Shown here in pieces: positions 26,415 through 35,753 of a stretch of DNA of 64,000 nt. The stretch covers positions 62,001-126,000 of the forward strand of contig NZ_CAJZAR010000044.1 in assembly GCF_914484835.1 (NCBI RefSeq), written 5' to 3'. The stretch is from Paraburkholderia tropica. Its GTDB lineage: Bacteria > Pseudomonadota > Gammaproteobacteria > Burkholderiales > Burkholderiaceae. The notes below the pieces were generated by a model. That model was not told the DNA's origin, made no database searches, and worked only from the letters and a program-made list of their open reading frames with translations. Position 1 is the stretch's first letter; every line of letters begins with the position of its first letter. A program made the position numbers and the translations under genes.

Positions 26415-26986
26415 ACGCCGTGCCGAAACCGGCCGGTGGAATACTTGCGGGCTGAAAGACCAAAGGCCTCAGGCCATTCCACCTCGGCTTCGCGTCCGCC
26501 CGTCGCCGCGAGTGCAGAAACGTCGAGGCGCAATGTCAGCTTCAGCGGACCGAGATACAGACGCGCACCGAGATGCGCGGGGCGCGCACGAAGGCGCAAC
26601 GTGATACTTCACTTCTGGCGAATATTGACTCGCTGCCCGACCTCGTTTGTTCGGATTGTTCCGATTGTTTGGCACCGCCGTCTTCCCGTACGATGGTTGC
26701 ATCGTCCACATTTGCTTTGTATCGACGAGGAATCCAGGCAAGCCTGGAATTGTGAATGCATTCACTTAATGCAATATGCATTATTGAAATGCATAAGATT
26801 GCAATTTGTAATGAATTTGAATGACTACCTTGTTTCGAATTTCTGTCATTCCATGGCGACTTAAAAGAACAATAAAGAATTGCAAACATATGCCGTAAAT
26901 CAACCATGCCTACGTCGAACGAAACACGTTGTTCAACCTGGCATCGCCGCGTTTCAAACAATTCAAAACCTACCGGGGATAATGAA
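26415..26986. other. Intergenic stretch with no convincing gene; AT-rich 3' half
   Basis: No reading frame here looks like a known protein on either strand. Just after the FmdB gene, GGTGGAAT (26435-26442) pairs with ATTCCACC (26475-26482) around an inner GGCCT/AGGCC, which could be a transcription stop. The segment 26750-26900 is much more AT-rich than its surroundings and carries repeated AATGCA boxes. Confidence 0.6.
26752..26794. promoter_or_regulatory. Cluster of AATGCA boxes and palindromes upstream of the DUF2846 gene
   Basis: GTGAATGCATTCAC (26752-26765) is a perfect 14-bp palindrome. AATGCA-ATA-TGCATT (26768-26782) follows, then a further AATGCAT (26788-26794). Four or more half-sites occur within 43 bp of an AT-rich region, about 200 bp before the lipoprotein start. 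No regulator can be named. Confidence 0.4.
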
Positions 26987-27445
26987 ATGAAGACGTTCTA
27001 TCGCACTCTGTCGCTCGCAGTCGGCGTCACGATGCTTGCAGCTGGCTGTGCATCGGGACCGCAGTACAAAGAAGTGGCCTCGTCGATTCCGACGCTCACC
27101 GCCGATCACGGCCGAATCTACTTCTTCCGCGCTGACGGTTTCGGCGGCGCCATGATCCAGCCGGAAGTCAAGCTTAACGACAAGGTCGTCGGGCGATCCG
27201 TACCGGGTGGATTCTTTTATGTAGACGAGGTTCCCGGCGATTACACGGTGTCAACGACGACCGAGACGAAGAAAGAGGTGACGTTCACCCTGCACGCGGG
27301 CGACACGAAATACGTGCGGACTTCTATCAGCATGGGCATTCTGGTCGGGCATATCACGCCGACGCTGGATGACCCGGAAACGGCACCTCACGAAATCGAG
27401 CAACTCAAATACACCGGGACGCCAGTGACAACCGCCGTCCAATAA
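26987..27445 (+). CDS. DUF2846-type lipoprotein
   Basis: 152 residues. The signal peptide ends in a lipobox (MLAAGC, Cys20), so it is a lipid-anchored envelope protein. The body contains the GRIYFFRADGF and DKVVGRSVPGGFFYVDEVPGDYTVSTTTE segments found in DUF2846 proteins, which form a small beta-sandwich. The function is unknown. The ATG at 26987 is preceded by GGGGAT. No operon partner. Confidence 0.8.
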   Translation: MKTFYRTLSLAVGVTMLAAGCASGPQYKEVASSIPTLTADHGRIYFFRADGFGGAMIQPEVKLNDKVVGRSVPGGFFYVDEVPGDYTVSTTTETKKEVTFTLHAGDTKYVRTSISMGILVGHITPTLDDPETAPHEIEQLKYTGTPVTTAVQ

Positions 27446-27676
27446 AGCTTTTGATTTGAACGGGCCGGGAGACATCTGGGTGCATCGCTACTCACGTGTT
27501 GACCGGCTGCATGACCTACACGACATGGTTATCTACTCCGTGGATAACCATAGTCGAAGTCAGAACACAACAGCGCACCCATTTCGGGCGATTTTTTGTC
27601 GTTATATATAAAAGATTGTCGCTTCGGCGCTGCCTGAATCGTGGCATCGATTCAATGGCGTGTGTTCGAAAAACGC

Positions 27677-28087
27677 CTAGCGCCCCATGCGCCGGTCGTA
27701 GCTGCGCGAAATCCGCCCGAGCAGCGATGGATCTCGTGCATCGGCGGAATTGAACTGCACGATCACGCTGCCATCGCCTTGCTGACGCACGTTCGCAGTG
27801 ACGGTGCTCCCGTCGATGGTGCCGGCTATCGCGCCGGTGCCAGGGTCCTGAACGGTCATCGTCAGGCCCTCGTCGCGCATCGCGCCTGCGGCCGCGGAAA
27901 AGGACCGGTCGAAACTGGCGGGCTGCATGACCACGGTGCCGGGCGGCGGCGCGTAGTAGTAGGGACATCCCGCCAGAGAAAGCAGGCCGGCGCACACGCC
28001 TGCAAGCATGAGCCGTCTCGCGACGGCGCCATACCCGGCACCATACGAAGCGCGCAATCCACGGCCATCTCGCAATAAGCTCATCAT
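27677..28087 (-). CDS. Small lipoprotein of unknown function
   Basis: 136 residues starting at the first of two adjacent ATGs (28087), preceded by GAGGAG. A twin-Arg-containing signal peptide leads to a lipobox (LLSLAGC), then a Tyr/Pro-rich stretch (PYYYAPPPG). The C-terminal ~80 residues form a soluble domain with GTIDGSTVTANVRQQGDGSVIVQFNS. I do not recognise the family with certainty. It is a single-gene unit lying 149 bp before the end of the DUF2950 gene. Confidence 0.7.
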   Translation of the reverse strand: MMSLLRDGRGLRASYGAGYGAVARRLMLAGVCAGLLSLAGCPYYYAPPPGTVVMQPASFDRSFSAAAGAMRDEGLTMTVQDPGTGAIAGTIDGSTVTANVRQQGDGSVIVQFNSADARDPSLLGRISRSYDRRMGR

Positions 28088-28239
28088 GGTTCTCCTCGGA
28101 CGATGCGCGAAGCGTAGCGTGTGCGCCTGAATAGGCAACGAAAATGCGTCGCGCGCGGCACCCGGCCACCGACCATCAGCAATGCCAGGTGTTTTCTGGC
28201 ATGTTCTCCGTGCCGACCATTCGCGCGCCGTAGAACGCC

Positions 28240-29187
28240 TCACTCGCTATTGTCATCGCTATTGCTATCGCGATCGGGAACCTTGCTCCACCCCGGCCCC
28301 GGATCGAACGATTTCATGGCCCGCGCCTTCGTTGCACTCTCGGGCCCGAGGTCGCGCTCATAAACCTGACCGGAATGGCTCACCATGAACGTCTTGATGC
28401 CCGTTTCGCCGTACTTCACCGGCCAGGCGATCACAGCGAAGCCGCCAAACAGCTTGCCATTCACGACGTAGTCATACGCGCCGCCGGGCGCGTTGGGGCC
28501 CTGCGATTCGAGCAACTTGAAGTGGTAGCCGTAATAGCCGGCGTTTTGCGCGTTGCGCGAACTCGCATCGATGAAGGCTGCGCCGAGTGGACTGGGGGTG
28601 TCATCGGCCCCAGTCGGCCAGTACAGGCCGTCGTGCTTGCCAGGCGAGCTCACCATCTTCGACGCGTAGGCGAACACCCCCACGCCGTCGTGATTGGTCT
28701 GAGCGTATTCGCGCTGCGCATCGAAGACTGCGAGCATCGTCTGGATGACGGCCAGTTCGTCGCGGCCGATGCGCCGCAAGCGCATATCCTGCGCGCCGGT
28801 CCGCGTATCGAAATGCCATCCCCGATCGTTCTTGACGAGCGGAACCGGGAACGTCCAGCCGTTGTCGCCCACGACGATATTGGCGTGTCCGTCTTCCGCC
28901 TGCTGGATGGTGTGGGACTTGGCCCACTCGGCAATGAAGGTGTCCCGCACGGGCGCGCCGATGGGCGGGATCAACTCCCGAAAGTCACTGCCGAAGATCT
29001 TGCGCAACGCGTCCTCCCGGTCCTTGACGACCGCGTCGCCAAAGGCATTCATCGCTGCCTCCGGCGAACTGAAGTTCTCCTGGGCGCGCGCCGACGGCGG
29101 CACCGCGATGGACAGCACAACGCCCGCCGCGAGGCTCGCGAACGTCAGCTTCAGGAACTTGCGCATACCGCGTGGATGACCGTTCAT
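28240..29187 (-). CDS. DUF2950 family exported protein
   Basis: 315 residues with a signal peptide (AVPPSARAQ, cleavage near residue 35). FSSPEAAMNAFGDAVVKDREDALRKIFGSDF and the long beta-rich C-terminal domain are typical of DUF2950. The start at 29187 follows a GGGAGCG site 10 bp after the DUF3300 gene, so the two are co-transcribed; these two families are regularly paired. The periplasmic role is unknown. Confidence 0.8.
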   Translation of the reverse strand: MNGHPRGMRKFLKLTFASLAAGVVLSIAVPPSARAQENFSSPEAAMNAFGDAVVKDREDALRKIFGSDFRELIPPIGAPVRDTFIAEWAKSHTIQQAEDGHANIVVGDNGWTFPVPLVKNDRGWHFDTRTGAQDMRLRRIGRDELAVIQTMLAVFDAQREYAQTNHDGVGVFAYASKMVSSPGKHDGLYWPTGADDTPSPLGAAFIDASSRNAQNAGYYGYHFKLLESQGPNAPGGAYDYVVNGKLFGGFAVIAWPVKYGETGIKTFMVSHSGQVYERDLGPESATKARAMKSFDPGPGWSKVPDRDSNSDDNSE

Positions 29188-29197
29188 GGTTCGCTCC

Positions 29198-30526
29198 CTA
29201 GCGTCTGCCACCGCGTCCGCCGCCGCGCATACCGCCCGATGGTCGGTTGAAGCCCGAGCCCTGCGTGCTCCGGCTGCCTCTGTCGAAGTTGCGCTGCGAA
29301 GCGCCGCCGCTGCCGCCGACGCCTGAAAACGCGCCATCGCTCCCGCCGCCAATTCCACCGCCGGAACCGGCGCGATTGCCCGGGGCACTGCGATCGGCCA
29401 CGCCGCCCCGGTTTGCACCCGCTGAGCGGTCCGCCACCGCGCCGCGATTGCCCGCTCCTGCCCGGTCGCCTCCGGCCATGCGGTTGCCCGCTTCAGCACC
29501 GCGTCCGCGATACTGGGAGCGCCGGTCGGCTCCGGGCGACCCGGCGAACTTGTCGCGCGTGGCGTTATCGCGGTAGGCGACGCCCTGACGATGGCTCGCA
29601 TCGTGTTGCCAGCGGCCGCCCCGCTCGCCGTTCTTGAGTTTCGAACTGTCGAAGTTGCGGTCGACGTTCCGCGCCCGGTCGGAGTTGATGTTGATGTCGT
29701 CTCCGCCCCAACACGAGTTGCAGTCCGCGAAGATCGCACCGGCAGCAACAAGGCCGATGCCGAAGGCGAGGCCCGCGCCCGGATAGTAGCCGGGATAGTA
29801 GGCCGGGTACGGTGGCCAGTAGTACGGCGGATAGGCCGGATAACCCCACCCTCCGTACACGACGGTCGGATCGTAGGCGGGCACATAGATCACCTGCGGA
29901 TTGGCGGGCTCGATCTTCACGATGGTCTGCCCGCCGCCAGCGGGTGCCTGCTCGACGATCACGTTTTGCTGCTCGTTCGATTTGAGGTTGCCCGACTGCT
30001 GCGCCCGCGCCCGCAAGCGCTGCACGGCATCGAAGACGTCTTTTTGCTGAGCAAGAAAGGCGTCGCCGAGCTTCTGGGTCCAGTCGATCTTGTCGTTCAT
30101 CGGCTCAAGAATCTGCGGGAACGCCACCATCGATTTCACACTCGTATCCCACGGCTCGTTCTGGACCGCCTTCACGGCATCGTCGCCCTTCACATTCGGA
30201 TTCGCTTTCACCCAACGCGCGGCGTGCACGATCTCCAGCGGATAGGTCGACGCCATCAATACCTGCGCCAGCAAGGAGTCCGGGTAGAGCGCAATTGGCG
30301 CGACGAGCGCATCGAGTTCCTCCGGCTTGAATGGCGCGGGGCCCAATGACTCGGCGGCCGATGCAGCGGGCGCCGATGAGGGGGACGCTGCTGGTGCGGT
30401 GCTCAATGGCGCGGAGCCAGATGGCGGGACCGCCGTCGCGCCATGATCGGCACACGCCGAAATTGTCGCCAGCAAAACCAGCCATAAGAATAAGGCTCTC
30501 ATCCCTCGGGCTTTCCAATTGTTCAT
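29198..30526 (-). CDS. DUF3300 family lipoprotein with Gly/Arg/Asn-rich tail
   Basis: 442 residues from the ATG at 30526, which gives a signal peptide ending in the lipobox ISAC (Cys25); a longer frame to 30730 lacks one. The conserved DUF3300 core spans about 65-260 (LDALVAPIALYPDSLLAQVLMASTYP; VVYGGWGYPAYPPYYWPPYP). The last ~120 residues are low complexity with repeats such as NRGAVADRSAGANRG, probably disordered. It forms a two-gene operon with DUF2950. Function unknown, cell-envelope location inferred. Confidence 0.82.
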   Translation of the reverse strand: MNNWKARGMRALFLWLVLLATISACADHGATAVPPSGSAPLSTAPAASPSSAPAASAAESLGPAPFKPEELDALVAPIALYPDSLLAQVLMASTYPLEIVHAARWVKANPNVKGDDAVKAVQNEPWDTSVKSMVAFPQILEPMNDKIDWTQKLGDAFLAQQKDVFDAVQRLRARAQQSGNLKSNEQQNVIVEQAPAGGGQTIVKIEPANPQVIYVPAYDPTVVYGGWGYPAYPPYYWPPYPAYYPGYYPGAGLAFGIGLVAAGAIFADCNSCWGGDDININSDRARNVDRNFDSSKLKNGERGGRWQHDASHRQGVAYRDNATRDKFAGSPGADRRSQYRGRGAEAGNRMAGGDRAGAGNRGAVADRSAGANRGGVADRSAPGNRAGSGGGIGGGSDGAFSGVGGSGGASQRNFDRGSRSTQGSGFNRPSGGMRGGGRGGRR

Positions 30527-30762
30527 GGCCACTCCTTCCGGCGGTTTGTTGGCGCGGACCAGGACACTTTCCTGGCGGTCGCAGAACCGTCCGTTGCTTG
30601 CGTGGTTCGCTGCCCGGATGGTTTGGGCGTCGACAGGAATATCAGCAAAACGAAAACAAACATCGTGAATCAGCCGGAGCGTGCAGTTCCCGATTGCGCA
30701 GACCAGATTCCGGGCGCGAACCCTCCCCAAGCAATAAGACAGCTGAACTTCGGGCGGGTCAA

Positions 30763-30778
30763 TGAGACCTTGGTCTCA
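30763..30778. promoter_or_regulatory. Palindromic site TGAGACC-TT-GGTCTCA
   Basis: Perfect 7-bp arms around a TT centre lie in a gene-poor stretch 237 bp upstream of the DUF3300 operon start and about 640 bp before the MFS gene. Size and symmetry suit a TetR- or MarR-type operator. No such regulator gene is intact nearby, so the assignment is tentative. Confidence 0.4.
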
Positions 30779-31136
30779 CAGGTCTGGGACGATGGGTTAG
30801 CGGAATGGCGCGTTGATGCGTTTGGGCATATCGAAGGCTGACGACGTCCAGGCGCTGAACGGCGAGGCGACGTTGATCGCAGCGACCGCTCACCCGCCCA
30901 TGGTATGAAGCAGCGCAGACGGAGACAGTCCCTGCACGCGCGCTGCACTGAAGCTGCGGTGCCCGGCAATCGTCAGACAACCACTGAGTTCAGATAATCC
31001 GGCTCGGAGCATTCATGAATTTTTCTCACATCGTCATGCAACCGCAGACCCATTGTTGAATAAAGTCGGCGACCATAAACTGACGCTCGATTCATCTGGT
31101 TTAGCCCGCGCTCAATGGAACGCAATCGCAATGACC

Positions 31137-31408
31137 AGGCGACGGGTGCCCGGCGCAAATGAGCAACTCGCCCGCCATACGCTCCCGTTCATGCTGGCAG
31201 CGCCCGACGTCGAAATAACGCTTTATCTGCGGCGTGCCGCGCGCCTCGATCCTCTCGATCGATCGCGTGTGCGCACGGTCACGCAAAAGGGCGAACCGTT
31301 CGTCGGGCACACGACATTGCGCTCGACAGCCTGTCGAATCTCATCGTCAAACTCGTCGCCACGCCCGCCCTGCACGTCCATTGCAGCCTCGGCGTGAGCG
31401 ACACCTGA
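31137..31408 (+). pseudogene. Possible frameshifted gene fragment of unknown family
   Basis: One frame reads as protein up to VRTVTQKGEPFVGH (about 31311). A second continues as DIALDSLSNLIVKLVATPAL to a TGA at 31406-31408 with high G/C third positions (27 of 31). The switch occurs at CACACGAC, where an extra AC dinucleotide would explain it. I do not recognise the family and the 5' limit is uncertain. It ends 10 bp before the MFS gene. Confidence 0.35.
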
Positions 31409-31418
31409 ACGTCCTCTC

Positions 31419-32666
31419 ATGCCTGATTCCACACCGCCCCGCGCCACGTTCGATGTGGCGCGCGGCCACAACGTTCGCATACTTGCCATCCTGAGCATGC
31501 TGATGGCTTTTGCGTCTATTTCGACGGACCTTTACCTGCCCGCCCTGCCCGCGATGAGCCTGGCGCTCCATGCCAGTGCCGGCATGATGGAGTACACCAT
31601 TTCGGGCTATCTGGTGGGCTTCAGCCTCGGACAGCTGTTGTGGGGCCCGATTGCTGACCGCTACGGCCGACGCGCGCCCGTCGCCATCGGTCTTGTGTTG
31701 TTCGTCATTGGCTCCGCTGGCTGCGCGATTTCGCAGACCCCTGCCGCCATGATCGGCTGGCGCATCGTGCAGGCAATCGGCGCCTGCGCGAGTGTGGTGC
31801 TCGCACGCGCAATGGTCCGCGATCTCTACACCGGACATCGCGCCGCGCAGATGATGTCGACGCTCATGACGGTCATGGCCGTAGCGCCGCTGATCGGCCC
31901 CAGCGTGGGCGGCATGATCCTCCACTTCGCGTCGTGGCGCGCCATCTTCTGGACCTTGGTGGGCGTGGGGCTCGCCACGCTCCTGGCGCTCGCTGCACTG
32001 CCTGAAACGCTGCCGCTTGCGCGGCGCAATCACGAGCCACTCGCCCGTGCGCTGGGCAACTATGGCCGCTTGCTGCGTATCCGACGGGTGCTCGGCTATG
32101 CGGGCGCCGGCGGATTTTTCTACGGCGCCCTGTATGCGTATATCGCCGGCACGCCATTCGCGTACATCACTTACCATCATCTGTCGCCGCAGTGGTATGG
32201 CGTGCTGTTCGCCGCGGGCATTGTCGGCATCATGCTCACGAATCTGCTCAACGCGCGCTTCGTCGCACTCTTCGGCAGCGATCGCCTGATGCGGAGTGGA
32301 ACGGTGGGCGCCGCCATCGCCGGATTGCTGCTCGCATTCGATGCTCGCACGGATTGGGGCGGCCTCATGGGCCTGTTCTTGCCGCTCTTTCTCTTCGTCT
32401 CGGCGACCGGCTTCATCGTCGCGAACTCCATCGCGGGCGCACTGGGTTGCGCGCCCGAGCGCGCGGGCGCCGTCTCAGCACTGATTGGCGCGATCCAGTA
32501 CGGCACCGGCATCGCAGGCTCCGCGCTCGTGGGCGTGCTGGCCGACGGCACGCCGTGGCCCATGGGCTGCGTGATCGCGTTGATGGGGCTCGCTAGCGCA
32601 GCGAGCGCGCTGACGCTCGTAAAGGGCGAATCCCTCGAGACGCCGCCGCTGCGCCGAGCGAGTTGA
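31419..32666 (+). CDS. Bcr/CflA-type MFS multidrug efflux transporter
   Basis: 415 residues with 12 predicted membrane helices. The drug:H+ antiporter-1 (Bcr/CflA) motifs are clear: STDLYLPALPAMS at helix 1, GQLLWGPIADRYGRRAPV (motif A) after helix 2 and RIVQAIGACASVVLARAMVRDL in helix 4-5. It exports drugs or metabolites such as sulfonamides, bicyclomycin or cysteine at the inner membrane. It is a monocistronic gene between a decayed segment and the molybdenum hydroxylase operon. The physiological substrate is unknown. Confidence 0.86.
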   Translation: MPDSTPPRATFDVARGHNVRILAILSMLMAFASISTDLYLPALPAMSLALHASAGMMEYTISGYLVGFSLGQLLWGPIADRYGRRAPVAIGLVLFVIGSAGCAISQTPAAMIGWRIVQAIGACASVVLARAMVRDLYTGHRAAQMMSTLMTVMAVAPLIGPSVGGMILHFASWRAIFWTLVGVGLATLLALAALPETLPLARRNHEPLARALGNYGRLLRIRRVLGYAGAGGFFYGALYAYIAGTPFAYITYHHLSPQWYGVLFAAGIVGIMLTNLLNARFVALFGSDRLMRSGTVGAAIAGLLLAFDARTDWGGLMGLFLPLFLFVSATGFIVANSIAGALGCAPERAGAVSALIGAIQYGTGIAGSALVGVLADGTPWPMGCVIALMGLASAASALTLVKGESLETPPLRRAS

Positions 32667-33014
32667 ACGTTCTTTTCTCTCGCCATCAATTCGCTGATTG
32701 CACCACTCGCTTGCGTGCATCAGCGTGACCGATCCGACGCCTCAACACGATGAGAAAAGATTCCGATCTTTGAGCATAAAACTAATACTTTTAGGCATGA
32801 CACTTCGCTTCGCGCCTTATAAAGTCCAGCGAATGCGTATCCGGTGCCATCATGGCCGCCCGCTCGCGCAACAACCGCAGTCAACCCAAAGCCCGGCTCA
32901 AGTCTGCTGGCGTTAGCAAAATACCGCGCCTGCACAGGCATCCGCCCTTCACTCTTCGCCGCTCCGCCGGTTATCCGACGGCCCGCATTCGCATCTTTAA
33001 AGAGGTCTAGATAG
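32667..33014. other. Intergenic region upstream of the iorAB-like operon
   Basis: No gene is seen in these 348 bases. A locally AT-rich segment around 32755-32805 is the most likely promoter area for the molybdenum hydroxylase operon. The ATG at 33015 has only a weak ribosome site (AAAGAGG about 10 bases before). Confidence 0.5.
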
Positions 33015-33476
33015 ATGAACATTATCGTGAACGGAGAATCGCATGCATTCTCCGGTGATGCAGAAATGCCGTTGCTCTGGTATCTGCGGGACGAACTCGG
33101 CCTGACGGGAACGAAGTTCGGTTGCGGCATGGCGCTATGCGGCGCGTGCACCGTACATCTCGACGGACAGCCCGCGCGCGCCTGCGTGACGCCCATCGGT
33201 TCCCTTCAGGGCCGTCGCGTCACGACGATCGAAGCGATGCACGATCAGAAGATCGGCGCCGCCGTGCAAACCGCCTGGGTCGACGGACAGGTGCCGCAGT
33301 GCGGATACTGCCAGTCCGGCCAGGTGATGTCGGCCGTCGCCCTGCTCAGCACGAAAGCGAACCCGACCGACGCCGATATCGACGCGGCGATGAGCGGCAA
33401 CATCTGCCGCTGCGCGACGTATAACCGGATTCGCGAGGCCATCCACGTCGCAGCGGAGACCCTCAAACATGCGTAA
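33015..33476 (+). CDS. [2Fe-2S] subunit of a molybdenum hydroxylase (IorA-like)
   Basis: 153 residues. A plant-type cluster uses Cys37, Cys42, Cys45 and Cys57 ([12 protein letters not shown]), and a second cluster uses Cys96, Cys99, Cys131 and Cys133 ([13 protein letters not shown]). This is the small subunit of the isoquinoline 1-oxidoreductase/aldehyde dehydrogenase group, carrying electrons from the Mo centre toward a cytochrome. Its end overlaps the large-subunit gene by 8 bp. Confidence 0.88.
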   Translation: MNIIVNGESHAFSGDAEMPLLWYLRDELGLTGTKFGCGMALCGACTVHLDGQPARACVTPIGSLQGRRVTTIEAMHDQKIGAAVQTAWVDGQVPQCGYCQSGQVMSAVALLSTKANPTDADIDAAMSGNICRCATYNRIREAIHVAAETLKHA

Positions 33477-35724
33477 GCCGCTCCCTCATCCCATGGCTTC
33501 GCGCGCGTCGGGTCAGCGCAGCGAAGCCATCGTGCTCAGCAGGCGCCAGTTCCTGGGCAGCGCTGCGGCGCTCACGCTCGCCGTCGGCGCTGTCGGTTTC
33601 CCTGGCGGCATCGCGCTCGCCGCGTCGCTGGACCCGGCCAGGCTGACGTTCGAGCCCAACGCGTTCATTCGCGTGGAAGCGGACGGCACGGTGACGGTGG
33701 TCTCGTCCTATCTGGAGATGGGCCAAGGCACGTTCACCGGTCTCGCAACGCTCGCCGCCGAGGAACTCGACGTGCCGCTTGCCGCGGTCAAGGTCGTCGC
33801 GGCCCCCGCCGACGTGAAGCGTTACGCGAACCCCATGTTCGCGCAGATGGGCTGGACGGTGCAAGGCACGGGCGGCAGCACCGCCATGGCCGGCGCGTGG
33901 AAGCAAATGCGTCAGGCCGCTGCCGCCGCGCGAATGATGCTGGTCGCCGCAGCGGCGAAGCAATGGAAAGTCGCGCCCTCGTCGCTGCACGTCGAGGCGG
34001 GCGTGATTATCCATGCCGCTTCAGGCCGCCGTGGCGGCTACGGCCTGTTCGTCGCCGATGCCGCGCGCGAGCCCGTGCCGACGAACGTCACCGTCAAGCA
34101 TCCGCAAGCGTTTCAGCTAATCGGGCGCGCGAAAACGCAGCGTGTCGACATTCCTTCGAAGGTGGATGGCTCGGCCATCTATACGCAGGACATCAAGCTC
34201 CCCGACATGCTGGTGGCAGTCATCGCGCATCCGCCTCGCATCGGCGCAAAGGTCGCTCATGTCGATGCGAGCGCCGCCAGGGCAATCGCGGGCGTCGTCG
34301 CCGTGGTCACCGTTGCCGGCGATGCGGAAGTCCAGGGCGGCGTCGCCGTGCTCGCACGCAACACCTGGGTCGCTCGACAGGGTCGCGACGCCCTCAAGAT
34401 CACGTGGGACAACAGCCATGCCTTCGCCATGGATACGCACGCGATCTACGCGCAATACCGCGCGCTCACCGATCAACCCGGCGTATCGGCTGCGAACCGG
34501 GGCAAGGTCTTGAGCGAAGCGCCGTCGGGCGGCAAGTTCATCGACGCGATCATCGAGCAGCCGTATCTCGCGCATGCGGCCATGGAACCGATGAACTGCC
34601 TCGTTCATCTCCATGCGGACCGCTGCGAGATCTGGAATGGCGAACAGTGGCACACGATGGATCAGGCGTCCGCTGCGAAAGAACTCGGCTTCAAGCCCGA
34701 ACAGGTGACGATCAACCAACTCTACGCAGGCGGCAGTTTCGGGCGTCGCGCGAATCCGCATAGCGATTATGTCCGCGAGGCCGTGCGTATCGCGCGCGCG
34801 GCGCGTGCGCAAGGCGTCACGTCGCCGGTGAAGCTGGTCTGGATGCGCGAAGAGGACATGCGCGGCGGCTACTATCGGCCGGCCACGGTCCACCGGGTGC
34901 GCCTCGCGATCGACAAAGCGGGCGATCTTGTCTCGTGGAATCAGGACATCGTCGGACAGAGCTTCTTTCCGCCGGGTGCAGATGGCGTCGACGAAGTCCT
35001 GGTCGAGGGCTCGGCAGACAGTCCCTACGCGATCAAGAACTTCAAGGTCACGCAGCACATAGCGAAATTGCCCGTCCAGACGCAATGGATGCGATCGGTG
35101 GGACATACGCATGCCGCTTTTGTCGGCGAGACCCTCATGGATGAAGCCGCACGCGCAGGCGGTAAGGATCCCTATGCGTTTCGCCGTGCGCTGCTCGCCG
35201 ACAAACCGAGACATCGCGGCGCGCTCGATCTCGCCGCCCAGAAGGCAAACTGGTCGAGCCCGCTCGCGGCAGGCGCAAGCGGTACGCGGCGCGGCCGCGG
35301 CATCGCGCTGCAATTCGCCTTTGGCACCTATGTGGCACAGGTCGCGGAAGTCACAGTGGCGTCGGACGGCTCGTTCACGGTCGATCGCGTTGTGTGCGCG
35401 GTGGACTGCGGGACGGTGATCAACCCCGATATCGTGGCGGCGCAGGTGGAAGGCGGCATCGGCTTCGGCCTCACGTTTCTCCGCGCCGCCATCACGGTCG
35501 AAAACGGGCACATCAGGCAGGGCAATTTCAACGATTACCCGGTGCTGCGCATGAGCGGCATGCCAGTTGTAGAAGTGCATATCGTGCCGTCGAATGAAGC
35601 GCCAACCGGAATCGGAGAGCCAGGCGTACCGCCGATCGCGCCCGCCGTGGTCAATGCGCTCGCCGCCGCGACCGGTGCCACGGTCCGGTCATTGCCGCTG
35701 GGCGACACGCTGCGCCCTGCCTGA
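33469..35724 (+). CDS. Molybdopterin-binding large subunit (IorB-like), Tat-exported
   Basis: 751 residues. A twin-arginine signal (SRRQFLG, 24-30, then a hydrophobic stretch to about 50) shows export of the folded, cofactor-loaded complex to the periplasm. The xanthine-oxidase-family Mo-binding domains follow ([27 protein letters not shown]), with the active-site glutamate in GIGEPGVPP near the C-terminus. The small subunit lacks a signal, so it probably hitch-hikes. The family oxidises N-heterocycles or aldehydes; the substrate here is unknown. The downstream cytochrome c is the likely electron acceptor. Confidence 0.87.
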   Translation: MRKPLPHPMASRASGQRSEAIVLSRRQFLGSAAALTLAVGAVGFPGGIALAASLDPARLTFEPNAFIRVEADGTVTVVSSYLEMGQGTFTGLATLAAEELDVPLAAVKVVAAPADVKRYANPMFAQMGWTVQGTGGSTAMAGAWKQMRQAAAAARMMLVAAAAKQWKVAPSSLHVEAGVIIHAASGRRGGYGLFVADAAREPVPTNVTVKHPQAFQLIGRAKTQRVDIPSKVDGSAIYTQDIKLPDMLVAVIAHPPRIGAKVAHVDASAARAIAGVVAVVTVAGDAEVQGGVAVLARNTWVARQGRDALKITWDNSHAFAMDTHAIYAQYRALTDQPGVSAANRGKVLSEAPSGGKFIDAIIEQPYLAHAAMEPMNCLVHLHADRCEIWNGEQWHTMDQASAAKELGFKPEQVTINQLYAGGSFGRRANPHSDYVREAVRIARAARAQGVTSPVKLVWMREEDMRGGYYRPATVHRVRLAIDKAGDLVSWNQDIVGQSFFPPGADGVDEVLVEGSADSPYAIKNFKVTQHIAKLPVQTQWMRSVGHTHAAFVGETLMDEAARAGGKDPYAFRRALLADKPRHRGALDLAAQKANWSSPLAAGASGTRRGRGIALQFAFGTYVAQVAEVTVASDGSFTVDRVVCAVDCGTVINPDIVAAQVEGGIGFGLTFLRAAITVENGHIRQGNFNDYPVLRMSGMPVVEVHIVPSNEAPTGIGEPGVPPIAPAVVNALAAATGATVRSLPLGDTLRPA

Positions 35725-35753
35725 TATCCCTTGCTGCTTCGAGTTCATCCAAC

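Larger units (their letters stand above)
30527..31418. other. Long intergenic stretch with a palindrome and a decayed frame
   Basis: No intact gene is seen between the DUF3300 promoter and the MFS gene. The stretch contains the 16-bp palindrome at 30763-30778 and, at its right end, a coding-like region broken by a frameshift (listed separately). The remainder shows no features I can name. Confidence 0.55.

Noticed and set aside
26387..26599. 70-codon minus-strand frame next to the FmdB gene
   Set aside because: Superficially protein-like but without recognisable domain, ribosome site or consistent codon bias; overlaps the end of the FmdB gene.
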